DNA of 64,000 bases from BP-133 sp040756995 (GCA_040756995.1 JBFLYK010000033.1:1-64000), one strand, 5' to 3'; counted from the first letter of the stretch, positions 51,845-61,273 are shown. Numbers and translations are program-made. The notes: generated by a model from the letters alone, not told the origin.

Positions 51845-51876
51845 GGTGTCTCCACGTTTTTTTAGGTGGTGACACC
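51845..51876. repeat. Inverted repeat with T-rich loop
   Basis: GGTGTCTCCAC (51845-51855) and GTGGTGACACC (51866-51876) are complementary except for one central mismatch; the 10-base loop is GTTTTTTTAG. It lies 37 bases after the acyl-CoA dehydrogenase stop. It could be a terminator hairpin, or joined terminal repeats left by an excised insertion sequence. Confidence 0.55.
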
Positions 51877-52402
51877 GACCAAGACACTGGTCGTGGAGGT
51901 CGGCACATTCCATAGGCGGGACTTCGCTGGCAGCTTCTCCGCAATCTACAGGCGGGAACACGGCTCAGTGCTCCTTGAACACCCCGGGGCGGGCACGCCG
52001 GTCAGAAGGATCACAGTGCGACGACCCGCACATCGACGTCGAGCATGCGGACGCGGATCCGGCTCTACAAGCCTCTCCTCGATGAGCGGGCGGCACCAGC
52101 GGGTGCAGGCCACGCTCTTCCACCATCGAGCGGCGGTCGGCACGGTGGCGAGCGCCGATGGGCCGAGCGGGCGAGGGCGCTCGACCTGTCGCCGCTCGCG
52201 CCAGGAGGCCGCCGTACGCATCCTCCGGCCCGGGCTGGACTGGTTCGGGACCGACCCCCTGGCCGACGCCCGCCAGGGCTACGAGTCGGTCTACGCCGAA
52301 GGTCTCGTGACCGGACCGAAGCCGCGGTGGCCGACGCTGTCCACCACCGTACCCTGCTGGCCCTCGAGGCCCCCGATCCCGACCTTGCCCACTGGTGTCG
52401 CC
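51877..52402. other. Unassigned stretch between the catabolic cluster and the IS21 element
   Basis: About 525 bases with overlapping low-complexity open frames on both strands and no start or motif I can support. It may be remnant DNA from earlier insertions. No promoter or RNA gene seen. Confidence 0.5.
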
Positions 52403-52501
52403 GGCCAGCGGCATGGGACCGTCTGAGGGCCGGTTTGGCCAGTGGCATGGGACCACGCCTTGGCCAGTCGTGGGACCGTCTGTTTGGCCAGTGATGGGAC
52501 C
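52403..52501 (+). repeat. Left multiple terminal repeats of the IS21 element
   Basis: Four direct copies of a 17-20-bp unit (GGCCAGT with 3-5 variable bases and TGGGACC), the outermost with GGCCAGC. They are probable transposase binding sites, and the promoter for istA must lie within or just after them. Confidence 0.8.
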
Positions 52502-52596
52502 ACCTCTTTGTTCGTAGTGGACCGCCCGGGGTCCACCTGCGCCGGTCGGTTGGCCGGTGCACTCGTCGCCATCGGTCAGCTGATCGAGGAGCGACG

Positions 52597-54168
52597 ATGG
52601 CCTTCCGGGAGGTGCGTGTGTTCCAGGTTCGTGAAGTGCTGCGGGTGTGGCTCGGGAAGCAGGGGTTCCGGTCGATCGAGCGGGTGGTGGGGATCGACCG
52701 CAAGGCGATCCGCCGCTACGTGGAAGCGGCGACCGAGTTGGGCCTGGACCGAGACGGCGGCGAGGACCAGCTGACCGATCTGTTCATGGCCCAGGTGGTG
52801 GAGCGAGTCCGGCCTCACCGGGTCGATGGTCACGGGGAGTCCTGGCGGCTCCTCGAGGATCATGCCGATCAGATCCGGTCCTGGTTGGAAGACGATGAGC
52901 TGACGGTCACGAAGGTCGGGACACTGCTGGCCCGCCAGGGGCTGGTGGTGCCGGGCCGGACCCTGCGGCGCTTCGCCGCCGAGTTGTGCGGTCCTCGCCG
53001 GGGCCGGGCGACGACGGTCCGGGTGGCCGAGGGCGAACCGGGCCACGAACTGCAGATCGACTTCGGCCGCATGGGCCTGCTGTTCGACCCCGAGACCGGC
53101 CGGCGGCGGGTGGTCCACGCCTTGATCTTCACCGCCTGCTTCTCCAGGCATTGCTTTGTGTGGCTGACCTTCTCGCAGACCACGGCGGCGGTGATCGACG
53201 GTTGCGAGGCGGCCTGGCGGTTCTTCGGCGGGGTGTTCCGGGTCGTCATCCCCGACAACCTCTCGGCCGTGATCGACAAGGCCAATCCCCTGGACCCGAG
53301 GTTAAACCAGGCTTTTATCGAGTACGCCCAGGACCGTGGTTTCCTGATCGACGCGGCGAGGGTTCGCCATCCCCAGGACAAGCCCCGTGTCGAGCGGATG
53401 GTGAACTACGTGCGCCGGTCGTTCTTCGCCGGGGAGACGTTCGTTGATCTGGCCGAAGCCCAGCGCCGGGCCGAAGGAGTGGTGCTGTTCGACGGCCGGG
53501 TTGCGGATCCACGGCACCACGGCCTGCCGGCCGGTGGAGCACTTCGCGCTCGAGGAACTGCCTCGGCTCCTGCCCGCGCCGGGCGAGCGTTATGACCTGC
53601 CGATCTACGCCACGGCCAAGGTCCACCGGGACCATCACATCGAGGTGGCCAAGGCGCTCTACTCCATCCCTGGCGGGCTGATCGGCCAGCGAGTCGACGT
53701 GAGGGCCGACCGCCAACAGGTCAAGATCTTCCACCGCGGGGTGCTGGTCAAGACCCATCCCCGGCAGCCACCGGGCGGGCGTTCCACCGATCCCGACGAC
53801 CTCCCGGCCCACAAGACCGTCTACGCCATGCGGGACCTCGACCGGCTCGTCGCCATGGCCGCCGCCCAGGGCCCGGCCACCGGCGCCTATGCCACTGTCC
53901 TGCTCGACAACCCGTTGCCCTGGACCAAGATGCGCCAGGTCTACGCCCTCTTGGGCTGGCCAAGAAGTGGGGCCCCGACAGGGTCGATGCCGCCTGCGCC
54001 CGGGCCGCGGAGGTCGAGGCGTTCAACATCGGGCTCATCGGCCGGATGCTCGAACGAGGCGCCGAGAACGGCCCGCCGGAGATCGCCCGCCAGCAGAGTC
54101 TGCTGCCCGGCCGGTTCGCCCGCCCGGCGTCGGACTTCGCCACCAAGCGGAAGGAGGCCTCGGCATGA
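52597..54168 (+). pseudogene. istA: istA transposase, two frameshifts
   Basis: IS21-family DDE transposase. Frame 1 covers the N-terminal HTH and most of the catalytic core: ELQIDFGRMG (Asp), VVIPDNLSAV (Asp) and HPQDKPRVERMVNYV (Glu). Near 53473-53478 one extra G moves coding to another frame, where AGLRIHGTTACRPVEHFALE continues normally. Near 53953-53957 one base is missing, and the original frame resumes with KKWGPDRVDAACARAAEVEA and ends in RKEASA. Ribosome site GGAG precedes ATG 52597. Two independent single-base changes show decay or low sequence accuracy. Confidence 0.88.
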
Positions 54169-54967
54169 CCGCGCCCGCTCCCACGGTCAGCAACGAGCTC
54201 AAGACGGTGCTGCGCGCGGTCAAGCTCGGCCGCTGCCTCGACACCCTGCCCGAACGCCTTGCCCTCGCCCGGGCCCGGGAGATGAGCCACGCCGAGTTCC
54301 TCGAGCTGGTCCTCTCCGACGAGGTCACCCGCCGGGAAACGACGTCGGCCGCCTTGCGGGCCAAGGCCGCCGGGCTCGACCCGACGATGTGCCTGGAGAA
54401 CTGGGACGAGACCACCAAGGTCAACTTCGACCACGCCGTCTGGGACGAACTCTGCTCCCTGCGCTTCGTCGACGCCGGCCACAACGTGCTCATCCTCGGC
54501 CCGGTCGGGTCGGCAAGACGTTCATGGCTTCGGCATTGGGTCACGCCGCCAGCCGCCGGCGCTACACCGTCAGCTTCCAACGCACCGACGTCCTGCTCAA
54601 GCGGCTCCGGGCATCCCGGCTCGACAACAGTCACGACACCGAACTCCGCAAGCTCATCCGGGTCGACCTGCTCATCCTGGACGACTTCGTTCTCCAACCC
54701 CTCGACCCGCTCGACACCGCCGACATCTACGAGCTCATCGTCGAGCGCCACCGAGCGGCATCGACCATCGTCACGTCCAACCGGGAACCGATCGAATGGA
54801 TCGGCCAGATGGCCGACGCCCTCCTGGCGCAGAGCGCCATCGACCGGCTCCAGTCCGCCGCCTACGAACTCATCCTCGACGGCGAGAGCTACCGGAAACG
54901 ACAAAAACCCGGCCTCGACGTCGGCGGCACCACCCCCAGAACCCGACGCCGACGACCACGCCCTTGA
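54165..54967 (+). pseudogene. istB: istB helper ATPase, one frameshift
   Basis: IS21 AAA+ helper. The start MTAPAPTVSNELKTVLRAVK follows AAGGAGG and overlaps the istA stop (ATGA). The frame breaks near 54506-54510 inside the Walker A motif: one G is missing, and GKTFMASALGHAASRRRY continues in another frame, followed by Walker B LLILDDFVLQPLD and SNREPIEWIGQMADALLAQS. Without correction the protein loses its ATPase. The same kind of change, a shortened G run, as in istA. Confidence 0.88.
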
Positions 54968-55024
54968 CCCCAGCCGCCGAGGCCGTCATCATCACCCCGC
55001 CGACGCAGGAGACCCCGGGCAAGT

Positions 55025-55069
55025 GGTCCCATCACACTGGCCAACAGGCGGTCCCATCATGCTGGCCAA
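55025..55069 (-). repeat. Right multiple terminal repeats of the IS21 element
   Basis: Two copies reading GGTCCCATC then a few bases and TGGCCAA on the plus strand, the reverse complement of the left-end units. Confidence 0.8.
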
Positions 55070-55325
55070 CGACAACTGGGCCGCCTGTCAAGGCCTGGCC
55101 TCACCCGCCGATGAGGTTGTCTACCGCGACCGGATGCTCGCCTGCGACCTGGCCGGCAACCCCGCCGTGTAGAGCCCTCGTGGACGAACTGGTCGCCGCG
55201 GCCGGAGCGCTGGAGCCGTACGACCACTCCATGCCGATACGCGCCCTCTACGAACGCCTCAGCTACCGCCGTCGCCACCGGATAGGGCGAGCGAAACCGT
55301 TCGCCAGCGACAATCAAGCGGTCGT
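55070..55325. other. Spacer between IS21 and rhomboid gene
   Basis: About 255 bases with no supported gene. A plus-strand frame reads ALVDELVAAAGALEPYDHSM and then IRALYERLSYRRRHR, which may be the end of a coding region broken by the IS insertion, but no matching start is visible. Confidence 0.4.
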
Positions 55326-56120
55326 TCAGTGCGCCAGAGGGTCCAGGACAACCCGTCGGGGCGGCCGTAGCCGGTCCCGGAGCGGCAGGGCGACCAGCAT
55401 CCCGAAGACGAAGCCGCCGACGTGGGCGGCCCACGCCACGCCGGAGTTGGGGCTGATCAGGAACTGGGAGAAGAACCAGAAGCCGAGGACCCACTTGGCC
55501 GGGAGCTCGGCGAGCATCCCGAAGAGGAAGATCGGGACCACGGTGAGGATGGGGACGTTGGGGAAGAGGACCAGGTAGGCACCCATGACAGCCGCAATGG
55601 CCCCCGAGGCGCCGACGACGGGGACCGTGCTGTCGGGCGCCACCGCCACGTGGGCCAGCGTCGCCGCCAACCCGCCAGCCAGGTAGAAGAGCAGGTAGCC
55701 CAGGGGCCGCATCCGGTCCTCGATGTTGTTGCCGAACACCCACAGGAAGAGCATGTTGCCGAAGAGGTGCAACAGGCCGCCGTGGAGGAACATCGAGAAC
55801 AGGACGGCGAGGTAGACGTTCTTGCGGGGAGCGAAGTCGCGTCCCACCGGCTGGTCGAGGCAGGCCGTGGTGTCACCGTAGTTGAAGGTGCGGACCACCT
55901 CGGGCACGGTCAGGGGCCGTCCCTGGGTCAGCTCGCAGGGCACGGCGGCGTTGCGCAGCGTCCAGGTGATCTCCTCGACCGGCTCGCCGGCCGTGCTGCC
56001 CATGAGGACCTGCTGCCCGCTGGGTTGGACGAAGAAGAAGATCCAGATGCACGCCGCGATGAGCAGCGCGGTGACGAAGGCGAAGCGGGATGTCGGGTTG
56101 CGGTCCTTCAGCGGAATCAC
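55326..56120 (-). CDS. Rhomboid-family intramembrane serine protease
   Basis: 264 residues. Catalytic Ser lies in VVGASGAIAAVMG and catalytic His in AWAAHVGGFVFG; HGGLLHLFGNMLFLWVFGNN is the conserved second-helix motif. The N-terminal half contains an extra extracellular loop (about residues 30-90) with cysteines. GTG 56120 (VIPLKDRNPTSRFAF) puts the first helix at the expected place. Divergent from hsp20 across a 184-base control region. Confidence 0.88.
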   Translation of the reverse strand: MIPLKDRNPTSRFAFVTALLIAACIWIFFFVQPSGQQVLMGSTAGEPVEEITWTLRNAAVPCELTQGRPLTVPEVVRTFNYGDTTACLDQPVGRDFAPRKNVYLAVLFSMFLHGGLLHLFGNMLFLWVFGNNIEDRMRPLGYLLFYLAGGLAATLAHVAVAPDSTVPVVGASGAIAAVMGAYLVLFPNVPILTVVPIFLFGMLAELPAKWVLGFWFFSQFLISPNSGVAWAAHVGGFVFGMLVALPLRDRLRPPRRVVLDPLAH

Positions 56121-56234
56121 GGTCGGCGCGCCTCCTCCGCCTCGCTCACCGATCCAGCATGCGGGGATGCGATGGCACCTGTATCCCGCGAACGCGTAGT
56201 TCGCCGGCGCCTGCCGAAGGAGGCGACGGACTTT

Positions 56235-56253
56235 ACGCGATCGCGGGATGCGC
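56235..56253 (+). promoter_or_regulatory. Conserved stress-island motif, copy A (upstream of hsp20)
   Basis: ACGCGATCGCGGGATGCGC, 52 bases before the hsp20 start. One base differs from the copy at 63905-63923, and a related copy lies on the minus strand at 63858-63876. Probably a regulator site. Confidence 0.6.
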
Positions 56254-56304
56254 CTGCGCCTTCCGGAAGCCAGGCTCGGGTCAGGACGACCAGAGGAGGG
56301 CGCC

Positions 56305-56748
56305 ATGTTGATGCGCTTCGACCCGTTCCGCGACTTCGACCGCGTGGCTCAGATGCTCACGCCCGGCGCCACCGGCGTCCGGCCGTTGACCATGCCGATG
56401 GATGCCTACCGCGAAGGTGACTGCTACATCGTCCACTTCGACCTGCCAGGGGTCGACCCCCAGTCGATCGATCTGACCGTGGAGAAGAACGTGCTCACGG
56501 TGCGGGCGGAGCGGTCGTTCGCCGAGAAGGACGGCCGGGAAATGCTCGTTTCCGAGCGTCCCCAGGGCACGTTCACCCGCCAGCTGTTCCTGGGGGATGG
56601 CCTTGACGCCGATCGCGTCCAGGCCACCTACCACGACGGCGTGCTGACCCTCATGATCCCGGTGGCCGAGCAGGCGAAGCCCCGCAGGGTCATGGTGACG
56701 AGCGGCAATGGAGAGCGCCAGCCGATCGAGGCGAGCGCGTCCCAATGA
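56305..56748 (+). CDS. Hsp20/alpha-crystallin small heat-shock protein
   Basis: 147 residues. The alpha-crystallin domain begins at PMDAYREGDCYIVHFDLPGV and runs through QSIDLTVEKNVLTVRAERSF to YHDGVLTLMIPVAEQAKPRR, with the conserved GVL motif. AGAGGAGG precedes ATG 56305. A holdase chaperone. First of a plus-strand operon with DUF2267, a membrane protein, DUF3467 and USP genes. Confidence 0.93.
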   Translation: MLMRFDPFRDFDRVAQMLTPGATGVRPLTMPMDAYREGDCYIVHFDLPGVDPQSIDLTVEKNVLTVRAERSFAEKDGREMLVSERPQGTFTRQLFLGDGLDADRVQATYHDGVLTLMIPVAEQAKPRRVMVTSGNGERQPIEASASQ

Positions 56749-57179
56749 CCAGGAGCACCTTGTTTGCTCCCACCATCGACAAGACGAATCAGGTCCTCAA
56801 GGAGATCGAGAAAGCCTACGGGTGGCCCGCGGCGCGTCGGTCGCAGTCATATCTGGCGCTGAAGGCCGTCCTGCACGCGCTGCGTGACCGGCTCACCGTG
56901 CAGGAAGCCAGTGATCTGGCGGCGCAGCTCCCCATGCTCGTGCGGGGCATCTATTACGAGGGGTGGGACCCGATCCGGGTGCCGGTCAAGATGGACCGGG
57001 AGGAGTTTCTCGAGCGGATCCGGCGCGAATTCACCTACGAGGTCGAAGGGGGGCCGGAGTTGCTGGTACAGCGGGTGGTCCAGGCCATCCGCCGCTTCGT
57101 CACCGACGGTGAGTGGGACGACGTCCGTGCAGGACTCCCCGAGGACCTTCGCGATCTCCTGGGGTCGTCGCCCCGATGA
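56745..57179 (+). CDS. DUF2267 protein
   Basis: 144 residues matching DUF2267: YLALKAVLHALRDRLTVQEA, DLAAQLPMLVRGIYYEGWDP and RRFVTDGEWDDVRAGLPEDL are the typical repeated helical segments. ATG 56745 overlaps the hsp20 stop (ATGA). Genes of this type commonly travel with USP and Hsp20 in stress or acclimation islands; molecular function is unknown. Confidence 0.9.
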   Translation: MTRSTLFAPTIDKTNQVLKEIEKAYGWPAARRSQSYLALKAVLHALRDRLTVQEASDLAAQLPMLVRGIYYEGWDPIRVPVKMDREEFLERIRREFTYEVEGGPELLVQRVVQAIRRFVTDGEWDDVRAGLPEDLRDLLGSSPR

Positions 57180-57496
57180 CCACGACGATGCATCGCGCTG
57201 AGGCGGCGCAACGCCGGGCCGCCCTCCGCATGGCCGCCGCCGGCGCCTTCCTCGGCCTGGCCGCCACCGGCGGCGGCCTGATCCTGGCCTGGGTGGTCCC
57301 CGTGATCTCGACGGTCGTCCTGCTCGGCTACGGCATGATCCTCGGAGGGATCTTCGGCGCCCTGGTCGGAGCACCGAGCCCGGGTGGAGGCATCCCCGGA
57401 GCTGCGCGATCTGCAGCGAGCGGTGGAATCGTGACCCGCCGCTTCCGGTGCCCCAACCCCATGACGAGGAGGCATAGGTGGATCCCCAACTCGTGA
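57176..57496 (+). CDS. Small hypothetical membrane protein
   Basis: 106 residues with two adjacent hydrophobic helices (AAAGAFLGLAATGGGLILAW and STVVLLGYGMILGGIFGALV) and short polar ends. ATG 57176 overlaps the DUF2267 stop. The last 19 bases overlap the next gene. No family recognised. Confidence 0.65.
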   Translation: MTTTMHRAEAAQRRAALRMAAAGAFLGLAATGGGLILAWVVPVISTVVLLGYGMILGGIFGALVGAPSPGGGIPGAARSAASGGIVTRRFRCPNPMTRRHRWIPNS

Positions 57497-57801
57497 CCCT
57501 GGCCGTCGACGCCCCGGACCGCTCCGCGGTCGGACCCCCGGTGTACGCCAACGTCGCTCACGTGTCGTCCACGCCGTACGACTTCCGCCTCACGTTCTCG
57601 CTCCTGTCGACCTCGCAGGACGGGAGGGCCCGGCTGGTGGCGGAACCGCCGCGGGCGATCGCCGAAGTGGTGTTCCCGGCGGGGGCGGTGGACTCGCTCG
57701 TCGAGCTCCTCCGGGAGGAGCTCGACCGCTTCGTCGACGAGTTCGGCCCGCCCCGGCCCAGTGTGCAGCGGGCCGACGGCAACGACGCCGGCAACCGCTG
57801 A
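57478..57801 (+). CDS. DUF3467-like protein
   Basis: 107 residues. PVYANVAHVSSTPYDFRLTF matches DUF3467 (YaNfvxvxxsxxdfxldF), and the rest (AEVVFPAGAVDSLVELLREE) is short and helical, also typical. GTG 57478 is preceded by GAGGAGG at 7 bases. Such proteins are widespread and uncharacterised. Lies between a small membrane protein and a USP. Confidence 0.8.
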   Translation: MDPQLVTLAVDAPDRSAVGPPVYANVAHVSSTPYDFRLTFSLLSTSQDGRARLVAEPPRAIAEVVFPAGAVDSLVELLREELDRFVDEFGPPRPSVQRADGNDAGNR

Positions 57802-57817
57802 GGGGACGCGACCGTCG

Positions 57818-58348
57818 ATGACGCCAAAGCAGCCCGGTGGACCGGTCATCGTCGGCTACGACGGGTCACCGGCTTCCGAGTGCGCGCTGACGGACGCCGC
57901 ACCGATCCTCGCCATCCGCCGGGCACTGGTCGTGGTGGTCTGGGAGGCGGGGGCAGCCTTCGAGCTCGTGGCGATCCCCCCGGACCTCGTCCCCGCCCCC
58001 ATCGACATCCGCGCCGCCCTGCAACTGGAGGACAAGCTCTACGAGGCGGCGCGCCGCCTGGCCGAGCACGGCGCGGGCCTCGCCCGGTGCGCCGGCCTCG
58101 AGGCGGAGGCCCTGGCTGTCGCCGACGAGGTCACCCCGGCCGCCACCCTCGTCCGCCTGGCCCGGGAGCGGGACGCGCCCGCCGTCGTGGTCGGCACCCG
58201 GGGGCACCGTGGCCTCACCCATGCGCTACTCGGCAGCACCGCCGAAGAGGTCATGCGCCAGGCCCCCTGCCCGGTGGTGGTCCGCGGCCCGGGGGGCACC
58301 GGACACCGCCGCACCAGCGCGGCGCCGGCCAGTCAGGAGGAGAGGTGA
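57818..58348 (+). CDS. Universal stress protein (single domain)
   Basis: 176 residues. VIVGYDGSPASECAL is the USP N-terminal strand and loop; the ATP-binding GTRGHRGLTHALLGSTAEEV matches the G-x2-G-x9-G-S/T signature of nucleotide-binding USPs, and CPVVVVR-like APCPVVVRG closes the fold. ATG 57818 starts 17 bases after the DUF3467 gene. Convergent to the glgX gene 1 base beyond its stop. Confidence 0.92.
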   Translation: MTPKQPGGPVIVGYDGSPASECALTDAAPILAIRRALVVVVWEAGAAFELVAIPPDLVPAPIDIRAALQLEDKLYEAARRLAEHGAGLARCAGLEAEALAVADEVTPAATLVRLARERDAPAVVVGTRGHRGLTHALLGSTAEEVMRQAPCPVVVRGPGGTGHRRTSAAPASQEER

Positions 58349-58349
58349 A

Positions 58350-60308
58350 CTACGACCGGTTCCTCTCCAGGTGGGCGTTGAACAGAACGAGGAACGAGTC
58401 GTCGACGATGCGGCGGCCACGGGGATCGGGGTCGGGGATCTCCTCCCCGTTGAGGAAGACGCCAACGGCCTTGGCGAACCCGGCCCGCCAGTCATCGTCG
58501 CGCATCTCCTCGCCGTCGGGCCGGAACCAGCCGATGTCGGAGAGTTCGTCACCCCAGATGGGCCGGCCCTGGAAGAACCGGCGCCGCCGGAAGACGGGAT
58601 GACGGGCCCGGAGGCTGATGAGGAAACGGGTGAACTCGAGGACCTGGACGTCGGCTGAACACCAGTCGTACCAGCTGAGCTCGTTGTCCTGACAGTAGCC
58701 GTTGTTGTTCCCCCGCTGCGTCCGGCCCAGCTCGTCGCCGCCCAGGAGCATCGGAACACCCTGCGCCAGGAACAGGGTGACGAGGAAGTTGCGGCGCTGC
58801 CGGTTGCGGAGCTCGACCACGTCGGGGTCGTCGGTCGGTCCCTCCACTCCGCAGTTCCAGGACCGGTTGTCGTCGGTGCCGTCGCGGTTGCCCTCGCCGT
58901 TGGCTTCGTTGTGCTTCCGGTTGTAGGAGACGAGGTCGACCAGGGTGAAGCCGTCATGGCCGGTGACGAAGTTGACACTGGCGTAGGGCCGCCGCCCGTT
59001 GTGTTCGTAGAGGTCCGAACTGCCGGTGAGCCGTCGGGCGAAGTCGGGCAGCGTGTGGTCGGCACCGCGCCAGTAGTCCCGGACGGTGTCCCGGTACCGG
59101 CCGTTCCACTCCGACCACAAGGGTGGAAAATTGCCGACCTGGTAGCCGCCGGCTCCGAGATCCCACGGTTCGGCGATGAGCTTGACCTGGCTCACGACCG
59201 GGTCGCACTGGACCAGGTCGAAGAACGCCGACAGCCGGTCGACCTCGAAGAACTGCCGGGCCAACGCGGCGGCCAGATCGAACCGGAACCCGTCGACGTG
59301 CATCTCGGTCACCCAGTACCGGAGCGAGTCCATGATCAGCTGCAGGACGTGCGGATGGCGCATGTTGAGGGTGTTCCCGGTGCCGGTCGTGTCGAAGCAA
59401 TAGCGGGGGTCGCGGTCGACGAGGCGGTAGTAGGCCCAGTTGTCGATTCCCTTGAACGACAGCACCGGCCCGAGGTGGTTCCCTTCGGCGGTGTGGTTGT
59501 AGACGACGTCCAGGATCACCTCGATGCCTGCCTGGTGCAGCGTCTTGACCATGGACTTGAACTCGGAGACGATCTGGTCCGGCTGCCGGCCAGCCGAGTA
59601 GCCGTTATGGGGGGCGAGAAAGGCGATCGAGTTGTATCCCCAGTAGTTGCGCAGCCCGCGCTCGACCAGGTGGTGGTCGTGGACGAACTGGTGCACGGGC
59701 ATGAGTTCCACCGCGCTCACGCCCAGGCGGTTCAGGTGCTCCACCGCGGCGGGGTGGGCCAGCCCGGCGTAGGTCCCCCGGATCTCGGGAGGGATGTCGG
59801 GATGGCGTATCGAGAAGCCCCGCACGTGGGTCTCGTAGAGCACCGTGTCGTGCCAGGGGATGCGCAGCAGGTGGTCGTCGCCCCATTCGAAGTAGGGGTT
59901 GGTGACCACGCTCCGAGGGACGAACGGGGCGCTGTCGGCGTCGTCGCGGGCCAGGTCGTCGCCGCCCAGCGGATAGGGGTAAACGGCCGGATGCCAGCGC
60001 ACTTCGCCCTCCACGGCCTTGGCGTAGGGGTCGAGCAGGAGCTTCGCCGGATTGCAGCGCAGCCTGGCGTGAGGCTCGTAGGGCCCGTGAACCCGAAGCC
60101 CGTAGCGCTGCCCCGGTCCGACGCCCGGGAGATAGCCGTGCCAGCAGTACCCGGTCATCTCCGGGAGTTCGACGCGTTCCTCGTCGCCGTCGAAGAGACA
60201 GAGCTCCACAGCCTCGGCCACCTCGGAGAACACCGAGAAGTTGGTTCCCAGGCCGTCGTAGGTGGCCCCCAGCGGAAACGGCGATCCCGGCCAGCACTCC
60301 CGGCCCAT
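58350..60308 (-). CDS. glgX: Glycogen debranching enzyme GlgX
   Basis: 652-residue GH13 isoamylase-type enzyme that cuts alpha-1,6 branches of glycogen or limit dextrins. N-terminal CBM48 begins GTNFSVFSEVAEAVELCLFD; catalytic motifs VYNHTAEGN, DGFRFDLAAALAR (nucleophile Asp), KLIAEPWDLG (acid Glu) and FVTGHDGFTL are present. It stops at LLFNAHLERNRS, where most GlgX proteins continue for roughly 50 more residues of the C-terminal beta domain, so it looks C-terminally shortened. Acts on carbon storage in dormancy. Confidence 0.92.
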   Translation of the reverse strand: MGRECWPGSPFPLGATYDGLGTNFSVFSEVAEAVELCLFDGDEERVELPEMTGYCWHGYLPGVGPGQRYGLRVHGPYEPHARLRCNPAKLLLDPYAKAVEGEVRWHPAVYPYPLGGDDLARDDADSAPFVPRSVVTNPYFEWGDDHLLRIPWHDTVLYETHVRGFSIRHPDIPPEIRGTYAGLAHPAAVEHLNRLGVSAVELMPVHQFVHDHHLVERGLRNYWGYNSIAFLAPHNGYSAGRQPDQIVSEFKSMVKTLHQAGIEVILDVVYNHTAEGNHLGPVLSFKGIDNWAYYRLVDRDPRYCFDTTGTGNTLNMRHPHVLQLIMDSLRYWVTEMHVDGFRFDLAAALARQFFEVDRLSAFFDLVQCDPVVSQVKLIAEPWDLGAGGYQVGNFPPLWSEWNGRYRDTVRDYWRGADHTLPDFARRLTGSSDLYEHNGRRPYASVNFVTGHDGFTLVDLVSYNRKHNEANGEGNRDGTDDNRSWNCGVEGPTDDPDVVELRNRQRRNFLVTLFLAQGVPMLLGGDELGRTQRGNNNGYCQDNELSWYDWCSADVQVLEFTRFLISLRARHPVFRRRRFFQGRPIWGDELSDIGWFRPDGEEMRDDDWRAGFAKAVGVFLNGEEIPDPDPRGRRIVDDSFLVLFNAHLERNRS

Positions 60309-60322
60309 TGCGCCTCCCGCCG

Positions 60323-61273
60323 TCAGCGACGCCCGCCGGGAGGGGAGATCGCCACCCGGACGTCCTCTTCGGGCACGCGTTCCTCGACCTCGGCGTGTTC
60401 GGCGAGCGCCCTGCGGTCGGCTTCGGTCATGTCCTGGCCGCTGAGGCTGCGGGGCCACAGCCGCCGGGCTCGGACGACGTTGATCTCGGCGGCGAAGAGC
60501 GCCACCCGCGCCTGGAGGTGAAGCCAGGAGAGGAGGCCGATGACGACGGCGAAGGTGCCGTACGTCTGGGACGCCCCCCGGAGGTACCGGGCGACGACGA
60601 AGCCGCCCGCCACCTGGAACAGCGTGGCGGCGGTCCCGGCCACGCCGGCGCCCGGGACCACGTCGGACCAGCGCAGATCGCGCTCGGTCAGGACGCGGAA
60701 CGCAACGGCGAAGAGGCCGATGTTGACGAGCGTGGCGAGGAGCGGCCCGAGGAGCCGCCCCGTCCATCCGGGGTCGGCCGCATTCGCCACGGTCGAGGAA
60801 GCGGCCGTGAGGAGCAAGCCGCCGCCCAGGATCACGAGCATCAACAGTGACCGGAGTTTGCGGGCGATGAGCCTCGGTCGCTGCCGAACGGGAAGGTCCC
60901 ACACCGAGTTCATGGCGGTCTGCGCCGCGTCGATCGCGCCGGTGCCGGCCCACACTGCACCGGCCAGACCGACGAGGAGCGCCGGCCAGCTTCCGCTCAG
61001 ACTCCCGATGTTGCTGCGGATCTGGTCGCCGACGACCGGGAACTGAGCCAGGGCGGAGTCCACGATCCGGTGCTGGAAGTCGGGGTTCCCCTGCAGGGCG
61101 AACCCGAGGATCGTGACGAGAGCCAGCAGGAGCGGGAAGAGCGAGAAGAACGCGTAATAGGAGATCAGGGCGGCCAGGTTCCCGGCCTCGTCCTCGGCGA
61201 ACTTCTTCGCCGTGGCCACCAGAAAGCCGAGCCGGTGGTGGGCCCGCTGGTAACGGTCGAGCCTACGCTTCAC
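60323..61273 (-). CDS. YihY/BrkB-family inner membrane protein
   Basis: 316 residues with about six membrane helices: ISYYAFFSLFPLLLALVTIL is the family's hallmark first segment, followed by GLAGAVWAGTGAIDAAQTAM and FAVVIGLLSWLHLQARVALF. The C-terminal tail is acidic and soluble. ATG 61273 overlaps the end of the PsiE-like gene. Function unknown; once misnamed ribonuclease BN. Confidence 0.9.
   Translation of the reverse strand: MKRRLDRYQRAHHRLGFLVATAKKFAEDEAGNLAALISYYAFFSLFPLLLALVTILGFALQGNPDFQHRIVDSALAQFPVVGDQIRSNIGSLSGSWPALLVGLAGAVWAGTGAIDAAQTAMNSVWDLPVRQRPRLIARKLRSLLMLVILGGGLLLTAASSTVANAADPGWTGRLLGPLLATLVNIGLFAVAFRVLTERDLRWSDVVPGAGVAGTAATLFQVAGGFVVARYLRGASQTYGTFAVVIGLLSWLHLQARVALFAAEINVVRARRLWPRSLSGQDMTEADRRALAEHAEVEERVPEEDVRVAISPPGGRR

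Larger units (their letters stand above)
52403..55069 (+). mobile_element. IS21-family insertion sequence, decayed
   Basis: About 2.67 kb with istA and istB flanked by multiple terminal repeats of TTGGCCAGT, a few bases, then TGGGACC. Four copies are at the left end (52403-52420, 52435-52454, 52460-52477 and 52484-52501) and two in inverted orientation at the right end (55025-55044 and 55050-55069). IS21 elements often carry several transposase binding repeats at each end. Both genes are frameshifted, so the copy cannot move on its own unless frameshifting or another copy helps. Target duplications could not be identified. Confidence 0.88.

Noticed and set aside
51866..52494. Protein gene between the acyl-CoA dehydrogenase and IS21
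   Set aside because: Overlapping open frames give low-complexity Arg/Pro-rich products with no ribosome site or motif, and one runs into the IS ends.
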